Shown: in pieces, positions 34,691 to 43,068 of the stretch
How the letters are laid out: each line of letters starts with the position of its first letter
Numbering within the stretch: position 1 is the stretch's first letter
Source of the DNA: JACMRI01 sp043778625
Lineage (GTDB): Bacteria > Bacteroidota > Bacteroidia > UBA4408
Length of the DNA: 49,375 bases
Assembly (NCBI GenBank): GCA_043778625.1
Contig: JAYWFU010000143.1
Span: forward strand, 1-49,375
Direction: 5' to 3'
The notes under the pieces: generated by a model
What the model was told of the DNA's origin: nothing
What the model saw: the letters and a program-made list of their open reading frames with translations, nothing else
The model's database searches: none
Translations under genes and position numbers: made by a program

Positions 34691-35203
34691 TTATAGTTGC
34701 GTATTTTTGTACAAAGGCACGGTACTACAAGGCTCGCCGTACATAATGCTTTTGGCTACGGGTGTAAGTAATCGGGTAAGTTCAGTATAGGCTAGTAGCG
34801 GTATGTTTTTAGTACCACAACCTTTTATTACTATGCGCTGCCCTGCATAATTGTTTACATTAAGCTGTTGTAATTTACGTAAAAAAATAGCATCTTCAAT
34901 AGTAGCTAATGTACCCACTTGCACGCTTTCAGCATAAGGCTGTAATGCAATGGTAAGTAGCATGTACGCCCATGTGGGCACTATGGCATCTACCGTGTTA
35001 TCAATTACTATATGATGGTTTTGGTAAACGCTCCAATCAGTTATTTTAAGTTGCTCTCTAAAATCTTTTTCGCGGAGTATTAATTCTTCGTACAAAAAGT
35101 CTTTAATGGCAATACTTGTGCGAGGCTCAGTACCGTACCATTCTTCTAAATCGATGGTTACGAGCCCGCTTGACGTTACTTTATTTACAATTTCGTTTTC
35201 CAT
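34691..35203 (-). CDS. DUF2480 family protein
   Basis: This 170-residue protein lacks a signal peptide. It has the DUF2480 pattern: NKVTSSGLVTIDLEEWY at the N-terminus, FREQLKITDWSVYQ, then IDNTVDAIVPTWAYMLL and GYVV-like core strands replaced here by RIVIKGCG. The family occurs mainly in Bacteroidota and has no known function. It lies 10 bp after ald and 48 bp before the carboxylase gene, which suggests a shared transcript. Confidence 0.85.
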   Translation of the reverse strand: MENEIVNKVTSSGLVTIDLEEWYGTEPRTSIAIKDFLYEELILREKDFREQLKITDWSVYQNHHIVIDNTVDAIVPTWAYMLLTIALQPYAESVQVGTLATIEDAIFLRKLQQLNVNNYAGQRIVIKGCGTKNIPLLAYTELTRLLTPVAKSIMYGEPCSTVPLYKNTQL

Positions 35204-35213
35204 TTTTGGGAGT

Positions 35214-36437
35214 TTAAAAGGCAGCCATTAGCAAATCAATTTCGGTATAAGGTAAACTAAACATTTGCCCTATGTATTTGTTGGTTAGCACGCCGTTGTA
35301 AGTGTACAAGCCGTTGCGTACGCCTGCATCTACACGCAACATGTTTTCTAAACCACTTTCTTCGCCTATGTAATTAAGTATGGGCATAAACACATTACTC
35401 AATGCGTGCGAGGCTGTTTTGGGTACGCGCGAAGCAATGTTGGGTACGCAATAATGCACAACACCATACTTACGAAACGTAGGTTTTTGATGGTTAGTAA
35501 CCTGCGAGGTTTCAAAGCAACCGCCTTGGTCAATGGCTACATCAATAATTACGGCACCATATTTCATGTTTTCTACCATTTCCTCTGTAACCACACAAGG
35601 GGCTTGCCCTGCACCACGGTTACGTAATGCACCAATGGCTACATCAGCCGTGGATAGTGCGTTAGCCAACTCAGTAGGATTAAGTACTGAGGTGTATAAT
35701 TTTTGCCCCAAATTACTTTGCAAACGGCGCAAACGACTTATCGAATTATCAAATATTTTAATGCTAGCACCTAAGCCAAGTGCGGCACGTGCTGCGTTTT
35801 CGCCTACTGTACCTGCTCCTATTATAACTACTTGCGTGGGTGCAACACCGCTAATACCGCCAAACATAGCCCCTACGCCGCCACTACCTGTGGCCATTTG
35901 TTCAGCTGCTATTAGTATAGAGGTATTACCAGCAATTTCGCCAATGGCACGTATCACAGGAAAAGTCCCCTCATCGTCCATAATATTTTCGTAGGCTATG
36001 GCATTAATTTTTTTATCGAGCAAGGCTCTAAAATAAGTTTGGCTTTGCATACTTAAATTAAGTGCTGATATTATAGTTTGTTTGCGTTGCAATAGCACAA
36101 TTTCGGTTTCGTTAACGGGGGCAACTTTTAGTATTAAATCAGCCTTAAATACTTCCTCTGTGCTATAGGCAATTTCGGCACCCGCCTCGCTGTAATCTTT
36201 GTCCTGAAAGCTTGAGTTGATGCCTGCGCCAGTTTCAACCAGTACACGGTGTCCGTTGCTTACCAGCACTAGCACAGCTTCGGGCACAAGGGCTACACGG
36301 TTTTCTTGGTAGGAGGTTTCTTTGGGTATGCCTATAAATAAAGCTCCTTTTTTACGGGCTACTTCTAACATTTCTTCTTGCGGAAGTAAACCACTACTCT
36401 TAGCTAAGTTACTTAGTAATTCTTTTGAAATTTGCAT
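35214..36437 (-). CDS. ald: Alanine dehydrogenase
   Basis: This 407-residue NAD-dependent enzyme interconverts L-alanine with pyruvate and ammonia. The N-terminal substrate domain has IGIPKETSYQENRVALVPEA. The Rossmann domain has VVIIGAGTVGENAARAALGLGASIKIFDNS. RGAGQAPCVVTEEMVENMK and IDVAIDQGGCFETS are typical of alanine dehydrogenases and the related transhydrogenase alpha subunit, but there is no membrane domain. It is the first gene of a minus-strand unit with DUF2480 and the carboxylase. The 211-bp gap to the divergent gene at 36649 has AT-rich DNA without a clear TAnnTTTG match. Confidence 0.88.
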   Translation of the reverse strand: MQISKELLSNLAKSSGLLPQEEMLEVARKKGALFIGIPKETSYQENRVALVPEAVLVLVSNGHRVLVETGAGINSSFQDKDYSEAGAEIAYSTEEVFKADLILKVAPVNETEIVLLQRKQTIISALNLSMQSQTYFRALLDKKINAIAYENIMDDEGTFPVIRAIGEIAGNTSILIAAEQMATGSGGVGAMFGGISGVAPTQVVIIGAGTVGENAARAALGLGASIKIFDNSISRLRRLQSNLGQKLYTSVLNPTELANALSTADVAIGALRNRGAGQAPCVVTEEMVENMKYGAVIIDVAIDQGGCFETSQVTNHQKPTFRKYGVVHYCVPNIASRVPKTASHALSNVFMPILNYIGEESGLENMLRVDAGVRNGLYTYNGVLTNKYIGQMFSLPYTEIDLLMAAF

Positions 36438-36648
36438 GTACTAGTTACGTTTTGAATTATTGGTATAAAATTACTAAATAGTTTGTAAGCGTTGCATGTT
36501 TTTTTAGTGTGTTTAAAATTGTAAATCTAATTCAGGTAACAAATATTTTGTTTTAATAAAGCAATGTGCATACATATTAAAATATTGCTTTAATCGAAAA
36601 AAGAATATACATTTAACTTACATTATTGTAATTTAAAAATTAGTAATC

Positions 36649-37023
36649 ATGATAAAATATATACTAAGTACAAGTGTAGTATTGGCTACATCGTTAAGTA
36701 CATTGCTAATAGCCCAAACCGATGTTAAGCAACATATTGTGCAAGTACAAATAAATAATAACGCCTTTATGTGCCCCAATCTAAGCATGAAAATAAAGCG
36801 AGTGGTAGTGCAACGCAAAACTGATATTACCAACTGGCAAGTGGCCACCGATTATAATAACGCATCGTTTACCACTACTAACAGTACTATTTGCAATAGC
36901 GATAGTATTATAAAAATTTTTACTAAAGAAGCTGAATACCCACTGGGTATTATACAAACTATACGTATTGATGGCTCTGAAGTATACAAGCGCAATGTAC
37001 CCACTACAGTTACTGGCAAGTAA
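36649..37023 (+). CDS. Small secreted protein of unknown function
   Basis: This 124-residue protein has a signal peptide (cleavage near LIAQ, residue 23). The mature part is about 100 residues, polar and beta-rich, with two cysteines (in FMCPNLS and STICNSD). No family is recognised. It lies 41 bp before the first giant T9SS protein gene and is probably co-transcribed with it. Confidence 0.55.
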   Translation: MIKYILSTSVVLATSLSTLLIAQTDVKQHIVQVQINNNAFMCPNLSMKIKRVVVQRKTDITNWQVATDYNNASFTTTNSTICNSDSIIKIFTKEAEYPLGIIQTIRIDGSEVYKRNVPTTVTGK

Positions 37024-37064
37024 AATAGTATAAGTTATAACTACACATTTTAAATAAAACTACT

Positions 37065-40000
37065 ATGAAACATCTATACGCCAAATTAACAGCATGCCTA
37101 GCCTTATGTTTAGCACTATTGTTTACCAATAGTACAGCACAGGTAACTTACCTTAAAACTATTGATATGCACGCCCTAAATTTTGGGCAAGCACTTACCC
37201 GCACCCGCGACAAAGGCTATGTAATGGTAGGGCAAGATAAACAGTTTATACACGCTATTAGTTCGTTTTGCTACTCGTATTTAGCTAAAATAGATTCGTG
37301 CGGAAATTTAGCAACAACTCAACTGTACAACTATGCTGGGCAACCACGTGTAGAGGGCTATGGATTAAAAGCTGTAATTGAAGCAAATACAATTAACAAA
37401 TATATTATTGCAGGTACTGTAAACCGATTGCAACCTGATAATAGCTTGCTAAAAGAAATGCTACTGATGCAAGTAGATATTACTGGTGGTATTGATTGGG
37501 TAAGTACCCATGCTTCCTCTAGTGGCGAAGCGCAAGGGGTACACGTAACCGAAACAGCAAACGGTTATGTAGGTTGTGGTTATGTAGATGAAGATGCCTC
37601 TACACAAAAAACACCTTATATTACCAAGGTAGACAAAGCCACGGGGGCACTTATGTGGGAAAAAGCATTTGCATCGTTGCGAGGTACTTACTCTTACGGC
37701 AATTATGTACAGGAGTTTGCCAATGGCGATATTTTATTTTTGGGTTCGTATGGTAATGGGGCCGACAACGATTTTTTTGCGCTACGATTATCATCAACTG
37801 GCAACATAATTTGGAGTAATAAATATGATGTAGCACAGTTTGATGGGCAAGACTGGGACGTGTCGGGCAAGATAACTTCCGATGGTGCTTTTTTATTATC
37901 AGGCAGTACCAAGCAAGGTACTAACTACAATACCGTGTTAATAAAAGCTGATGCTGCAACAGGAGCTGTGCTACACACTGCCACATTTGACAATGCTGGC
38001 CAAGACGATAGAGGACGTACCGTAACCGAACTAGCAACAGGCGATTATGTACAAATGGGAAACACCCAAACTGGAGGTATATCGCACACTATAATGAATA
38101 AAGTAGATAAAAACTTTAATTACAAATGGTCGCGTACCATGACTTTAAATAATTATTCAAAATCGTGGGGCGTTAACGAAGAGCCTGACAAGGGCATAGT
38201 ATTTTCGGGCCTTACCACCCCCGACTTCACTGATTATACCGCTTTGCTAGTAAAAACGGATTCGTTAGGTAGCTTGAGTGCCACCTGCAATTTAACCGCA
38301 ACACCTACCATTACTTACAATGCACCATTTGTAACCGCACAAGCAATTACAACTACGCTAGCTACTAATAGTTATTTTAAGAACGATGTGCCTGTTACTA
38401 ATTTTACACCTTCGGTTGGTACAGGTACCATGGCTACCGTATGCTTTGAGTGTACACCAATTGTAGCAGTTAATAAAACGGCAATATGCCCACTAGATAC
38501 CTTTTATGTAATAACTACAGCCATACCTTGCAACCCTCACACATTAGTGGTAAGCGAGGTAAGTACAGGCATAACTACTGCACCATTTAAAACAAATGGC
38601 GATACATTGTTTTACATACTAACCACACCTGGTAATTATGATATTACACGCAATACTACTTGTAACGGTACGCCTAACGTAATTGTTAAAAATATAGTGG
38701 TACGCGCTACGCCTGTGGCTAGTATTACGTCAAGCCCATCAATTTGTCAAGGCGATAAAGATACCTTGTTTGCTACTGTTACCGTAGGTACAGCTCCTTA
38801 CACTTACAGGTGGGGTGGAGCTAATGTGCCTAATATTAACAACGATACCGTACCACTAAATACCAATCTTACCATTAATGCTACATTACAAGTTAAAGAT
38901 GCATATAGTTGCAAAAGTGCAGTAGCTACATATGTACTGGAAAACAACCCTTTGCCACAACCCACATTTACGGTAGCACCTGTGTGTTTGCACGATGCCT
39001 CAATATTTGTTAATACTACGTCAGCAAGCCCAACAGTTACTAACACTGATTGGATGTATAGTGATAAATTTGGTGTTATCCTAGGCACTAATAATGTTAC
39101 TAGCCCAACATTTGTATTTGCAAAATGTAATGAAAACTACTCCGTTAAACTAATAGCCACTACTGACAAGGGGTGCAAGGATTCAATAACACAACTTACT
39201 CACACGTATTGTTTGCCTATACCTAATTTTACATTTGTAAATGGTTGCGAAAAAGACGATATAATTAATTTTATCAATACCTCAGCTAATGGCGCAGGTA
39301 CTATAGGTACTATGAATAGCCTATGGTATTTAGATGTAAACAACCCTACCGAAACGAATAGTAATCCGTCAAAAATATATGGCTCAGCAGGTGCATACCC
39401 TATAACACTCAAAATTACTGACGTGTATGGTTGTGTAAAAGATACTACCAAAACGTTAAAAGTGTATCCTAAACCCAATGCTAACTTTACGGTAGCTAAC
39501 GTGTGTTACAAATTACCAAGCACCTTCATTAACACGACTACACTTAATGTGCCTCCTACTGGCGGATTTACTGATGTAGTAAATGGCTACCAGTGGGATT
39601 ATAATTATAATGGTGCAACTTTTGTACTTAATGATATTAGTAAAAATGGTACCTTTATTTATCCACTTACTGCTACCGAAACTAAGCCATTAGTAACACT
39701 AATTACCAAAACAAATAATAACTGTAAAGATACTGTTACACAACCCGTAATAGTGTGGCCATTACCACAAGTAACGTATAGCGTTACTGCACCGTGTTAC
39801 CCCAATCCGTTAGTATTTACTAACAGTACCACAATCTCCGCAGGTACTGATAATAGTAGCGTAGCAACGATGATTGAACATTGGGGCGACACTAAAACTG
39901 ATGTAATACCACAATTAAATAGTGTGATTAATCATAGCTATACCACTAGTGGTAATTATCAAACTAAGTTGGTAGCTACATCGAATTATGGTTGTATGGA

Positions 40001-40886
40001 TAGCCTAAAATTACCTGCCGTAATTCACGCTAAACCCAAAGCCTTGTTTGATATAGCTCCACCCGAAGGTTGCGAACCACTGTGTGTAACGTTTACCAAT
40101 AAAAGCACACAGTTAAAATCGCCAACGGTTGAATTTATTAATAAATATGAATGGACTTTAGGTGACTATAACGACGCTAACGGTAATACGCCAACTACTA
40201 AAGACGCTGCTCGCTGCTATCAAAACCCTAGCGATACAGTACAAAAACATGACGTTAATTTAATTATTACCACCAATGAGGGTTGCAAAGATACTTTACT
40301 TAAACCTTTGGCAATAACGGTGTATCCTTTGCCAGTGGCTAATTTTACAGCTAGCCCAACAGTTACTGATATGTTAAACTCGCAAATTTATATTGCTGAC
40401 CAATCGCATTTGGCCAATGTAATTGAATGGAGTTATGGAGATGGGCACACCAAATCGTTACGAAACAGCACGCCGCTTACAAGTACTGCACCGTATATGT
40501 ACACCTACAAAGATTCAGGAATATACACCGTTAATCAGTTAGTAAGTACCGATTATGGTTGCACTGATACCGCCGCTATTTTAATTAGAATAAAACCAAT
40601 GTACACTATTTATATTCCTAATAGTTTTACTCCTAATGCCGATGGTATTAACGATTATTTTAAACCAACAGGAATAAACATTAAGGACATTGATTTGTTG
40701 ATATTTGACCGTTGGGGTAATGTAATAGCACGTGTGCAAGGTATAGATAGCAAGGGCTGGGACGGGACCGACTACCGCACTGGCGAAAAATGTAAAACCG
40801 AGGTATATAATTGGAAACTAACTTACGTAGATATATTTAACGAAACACATACTGACTGGATTGGTACAGTTACTTTAGTTAAATAA
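37065..40886 (+). CDS. Giant T9SS type B cargo: beta-propeller plus PKD-like repeats
   Basis: The protein has 1273 residues. A signal peptide ends near STAQ (residue 26). Residues about 30-430 are propeller-like repeats ending in the pattern of a hydrophobic strand, GD/GG, then W (GGIDWVSTHAS; NIIWSNKYDV; FNYKWSRTM). From about 460 on there are Ig/PKD-like modules with repeated Cys. The last 90 residues are a type B sorting domain with IYIPNSFTPNADGINDYFKP, LLIFDRWGNVIARVQG, SKGWDGTDYRTGE and the end IGTVTLVK. It should be exported by T9SS to the surface. Residues about 720-1273 are closely similar to residues 362-913 of the protein at 43069. Confidence 0.9.
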   Translation: MKHLYAKLTACLALCLALLFTNSTAQVTYLKTIDMHALNFGQALTRTRDKGYVMVGQDKQFIHAISSFCYSYLAKIDSCGNLATTQLYNYAGQPRVEGYGLKAVIEANTINKYIIAGTVNRLQPDNSLLKEMLLMQVDITGGIDWVSTHASSSGEAQGVHVTETANGYVGCGYVDEDASTQKTPYITKVDKATGALMWEKAFASLRGTYSYGNYVQEFANGDILFLGSYGNGADNDFFALRLSSTGNIIWSNKYDVAQFDGQDWDVSGKITSDGAFLLSGSTKQGTNYNTVLIKADAATGAVLHTATFDNAGQDDRGRTVTELATGDYVQMGNTQTGGISHTIMNKVDKNFNYKWSRTMTLNNYSKSWGVNEEPDKGIVFSGLTTPDFTDYTALLVKTDSLGSLSATCNLTATPTITYNAPFVTAQAITTTLATNSYFKNDVPVTNFTPSVGTGTMATVCFECTPIVAVNKTAICPLDTFYVITTAIPCNPHTLVVSEVSTGITTAPFKTNGDTLFYILTTPGNYDITRNTTCNGTPNVIVKNIVVRATPVASITSSPSICQGDKDTLFATVTVGTAPYTYRWGGANVPNINNDTVPLNTNLTINATLQVKDAYSCKSAVATYVLENNPLPQPTFTVAPVCLHDASIFVNTTSASPTVTNTDWMYSDKFGVILGTNNVTSPTFVFAKCNENYSVKLIATTDKGCKDSITQLTHTYCLPIPNFTFVNGCEKDDIINFINTSANGAGTIGTMNSLWYLDVNNPTETNSNPSKIYGSAGAYPITLKITDVYGCVKDTTKTLKVYPKPNANFTVANVCYKLPSTFINTTTLNVPPTGGFTDVVNGYQWDYNYNGATFVLNDISKNGTFIYPLTATETKPLVTLITKTNNNCKDTVTQPVIVWPLPQVTYSVTAPCYPNPLVFTNSTTISAGTDNSSVATMIEHWGDTKTDVIPQLNSVINHSYTTSGNYQTKLVATSNYGCMDSLKLPAVIHAKPKALFDIAPPEGCEPLCVTFTNKSTQLKSPTVEFINKYEWTLGDYNDANGNTPTTKDAARCYQNPSDTVQKHDVNLIITTNEGCKDTLLKPLAITVYPLPVANFTASPTVTDMLNSQIYIADQSHLANVIEWSYGDGHTKSLRNSTPLTSTAPYMYTYKDSGIYTVNQLVSTDYGCTDTAAILIRIKPMYTIYIPNSFTPNADGINDYFKPTGINIKDIDLLIFDRWGNVIARVQGIDSKGWDGTDYRTGEKCKTEVYNWKLTYVDIFNETHTDWIGTVTLVK

Positions 40887-40899
40887 AATAGTAAGACTT

Positions 40900-41682
40900 A
40901 TGCAACAACTAAAATTATTGATTATAAGCAATACTAATTTTTACTTGCGTATAGTATTATTTCTAGCTTTTGTAGGGCATGGTATGGTATCGTTGGGTTT
41001 AAGCCCTTCCTACACATTGCATTATGGTATAGCTGATGCTATTAACTTTACAACTATTGATACTAAGCTACTACTCAGGTGCTGTGGTGTACTAGATATA
41101 ATGCTAGCGTTACTAATTATTTCAAAAACGTACCCCACTATAGTGTTAAAAATAGCTTTAGGTTATTTAGTAATAATAGGTGTTGCGGCAGTTTGTTTTT
41201 TTAACGTAAAATCCGAATCAATATTTGGTATAGCCGAATTCATGCGCCGTATGCCTTGGATGTTTTTTACCATTTATCTATTAATTGAAGCTATTCGTAA
41301 TCAGTCTAAAGAACACTTAATACGATTGGGTATTTCGTTTGCATTTTTAGCACATGGCTTGGCATCATTGGGTTTCTTTGGTTTAAAAGGAGGGCATATA
41401 GAACTTGCTACCCAAATAGTTACTAAGGAACAGGCGCAAGTATTTGTTTATTATTCAGGTATTGCTGATAGTATTATTGGAGTATTATTATTTACAGGAG
41501 TATTTTCTAAATACGTAGCTCCCATTGGCACATTATGGATAATGGTTATAGTAGTGCTGTCGTACATGAATTCGTTTGCCGACGGTATTTTTAGAACCGG
41601 ATTTTTATTAGCATCGCTCTATGTAGCGTTACAACCTAAATGCCACGAGTATCCATTTATTAAATTGAATATCAAAAAATAA
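40900..41682 (+). CDS. DoxX-like membrane protein with internal duplication
   Basis: The protein has 260 residues with about eight hydrophobic helices. The two halves are similar: LRIVLFLAFVGHGMVSLG (16-33) matches IRLGISFAFLAHGLASLG (141-158), and LLLRCCGVLDIMLALLI (57-73) matches VFVYYSGIADSIIGVLLF (181-198). Each half looks like a four-helix DoxX/DoxD-like module. The function is unknown. It lies 14 bp after one giant T9SS gene and 5 bp before the propeller gene, so it is part of the same transcript and may serve the same surface structure (inference). Confidence 0.68.
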   Translation: MQQLKLLIISNTNFYLRIVLFLAFVGHGMVSLGLSPSYTLHYGIADAINFTTIDTKLLLRCCGVLDIMLALLIISKTYPTIVLKIALGYLVIIGVAAVCFFNVKSESIFGIAEFMRRMPWMFFTIYLLIEAIRNQSKEHLIRLGISFAFLAHGLASLGFFGLKGGHIELATQIVTKEQAQVFVYYSGIADSIIGVLLFTGVFSKYVAPIGTLWIMVIVVLSYMNSFADGIFRTGFLLASLYVALQPKCHEYPFIKLNIKK

Positions 41683-41686
41683 AACA

Positions 41687-43057
41687 ATGATAAAACCAGT
41701 AATAGCCACAGTAATTGTAAGTTTAATAAGTGTAGAGATGTATGCGCAAACGTCGTATTTTACATTTGGTAAAAAACGCATGGATAGAGGTAAGCTAATA
41801 CATTATGCAAGCCCAACATCAATATTTATAGCGGGCGAAAGCGAGGATGAAATTACTGGCGAAAAAGCAATATTTCTAAGTAACCTAACTAACGAAGGAA
41901 AAACAAATTGGACTAAAACCTACTCAGGTAGTATATCGTACGCCATAAATGATTGGGTGGTATTACCTGGTGGAGGATTTGTAGTGTCGGCAGAACAGTA
42001 TTATAAAAAAGACAGAGAAACGTTGTACCTCATGCGCCTTGATAATACTGGTAATATGTTGTGGTCCAACTTATTTAACGAAGGTGGCAACGAGGTAGAG
42101 GGATTATCGATAGCAGCCACACAAGACGGTGGATTTATTGTTACAGGCTTAATAAAACAAGCGTCAATAATTTCGGATGTATTTTTTTCGATGCGCAAAG
42201 AAAAAGAATACGTGTATGTACTTAAAATTGATAGTAAAGGAAATAAACAATGGAGCAAAAAATTTAACTACGAACAAAATGCTGTAGCCAAAGGTTATAA
42301 AGTAGTAGAAACTATTGACGGCTACGTAATAGGCGGAAGTATTGAAGAGAAACCTGATGTGAAAGGTGCTGAAATTTTAATATTGAAAATAACTAAAAAA
42401 GGAGACTTTATGTGGGCAAAAACCTTAGGAGGTACTAAAGGGGAGTATATTAAAAACATGCTTGTAGTTGATAACGATTTATTTGTAATAGGAGCAACTA
42501 CTTCGTTTGGCGTGTCAGGGGTGGAGGCATACTGCATGCGTTTAACTACGAGCGGAAACCTTAAATGGTTTAAAACTTATGGAGGTGATAAAAACGAAAA
42601 TTTAAGTACGATACGTAAGATAGATGAACGCACATTGGTGTTAGCGGGCGAAACTACTTCATTTGGTAAAGGCTCATACGATGCATTATTTTTAACTACC
42701 ACCTACGATGGCGATATACTTACTGCCGAAACATTTGGCAACGACAAAATAGAAAGTTTAGGTTCGGCAATAATTAGTGGTAACAGGATGTATGCAACAG
42801 GATTTTCGTACGCTAGCTCAACACCCAAAAGCACGCAGGCGTATATGCTAATATCGCCACTGCTAAACAAAAACGAAACGCATTTTGTAAAAGCAAACGC
42901 TACAAAAACACAAGTACACACTGCAGAAATAGTAGTAAAGGAACTTACTAAAAATTTGTTAACCAACGTTATACCAGTAACTGAACGTGTAGCTCCTCCA
43001 GTACTAAAAACGGTAATAAAAAGTGAGACCATGGAAACAGAATCATTTATTAAATAA
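41687..43057 (+). CDS. Secreted beta-propeller-like repeat protein
   Basis: The protein has 456 residues and a signal peptide (cleavage near VEMYAQ, residue 21). It has at least five repeats of a strand pattern GGFIV..G, LMRLDNTGNMLW and similar units (LKIDSKGNKQWSKKF; LKITKKGDFMWAKTL; MRLTTSGNLKWFKTY). This is the same repeat type as the N-terminal part of the protein at 37065. There is no T9SS sorting domain; the C-terminus is a charged linker (KTVIKSETMETESFIK), so it may stay in the periplasm or at the outer membrane. It lies 11 bp before the second giant gene. Confidence 0.65.
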   Translation: MIKPVIATVIVSLISVEMYAQTSYFTFGKKRMDRGKLIHYASPTSIFIAGESEDEITGEKAIFLSNLTNEGKTNWTKTYSGSISYAINDWVVLPGGGFVVSAEQYYKKDRETLYLMRLDNTGNMLWSNLFNEGGNEVEGLSIAATQDGGFIVTGLIKQASIISDVFFSMRKEKEYVYVLKIDSKGNKQWSKKFNYEQNAVAKGYKVVETIDGYVIGGSIEEKPDVKGAEILILKITKKGDFMWAKTLGGTKGEYIKNMLVVDNDLFVIGATTSFGVSGVEAYCMRLTTSGNLKWFKTYGGDKNENLSTIRKIDERTLVLAGETTSFGKGSYDALFLTTTYDGDILTAETFGNDKIESLGSAIISGNRMYATGFSYASSTPKSTQAYMLISPLLNKNETHFVKANATKTQVHTAEIVVKELTKNLLTNVIPVTERVAPPVLKTVIKSETMETESFIK

Positions 43058-43068
43058 AGTAATTAGCC

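Noticed and set aside
35533..35994. 153-codon open frame opposite ald
   Set aside because: Antisense to a well-conserved enzyme and without recognisable protein features.
41687..43057. T9SS cargo call for the propeller protein
   Set aside because: Neither a type A nor a type B sorting domain is present at its C-terminus.
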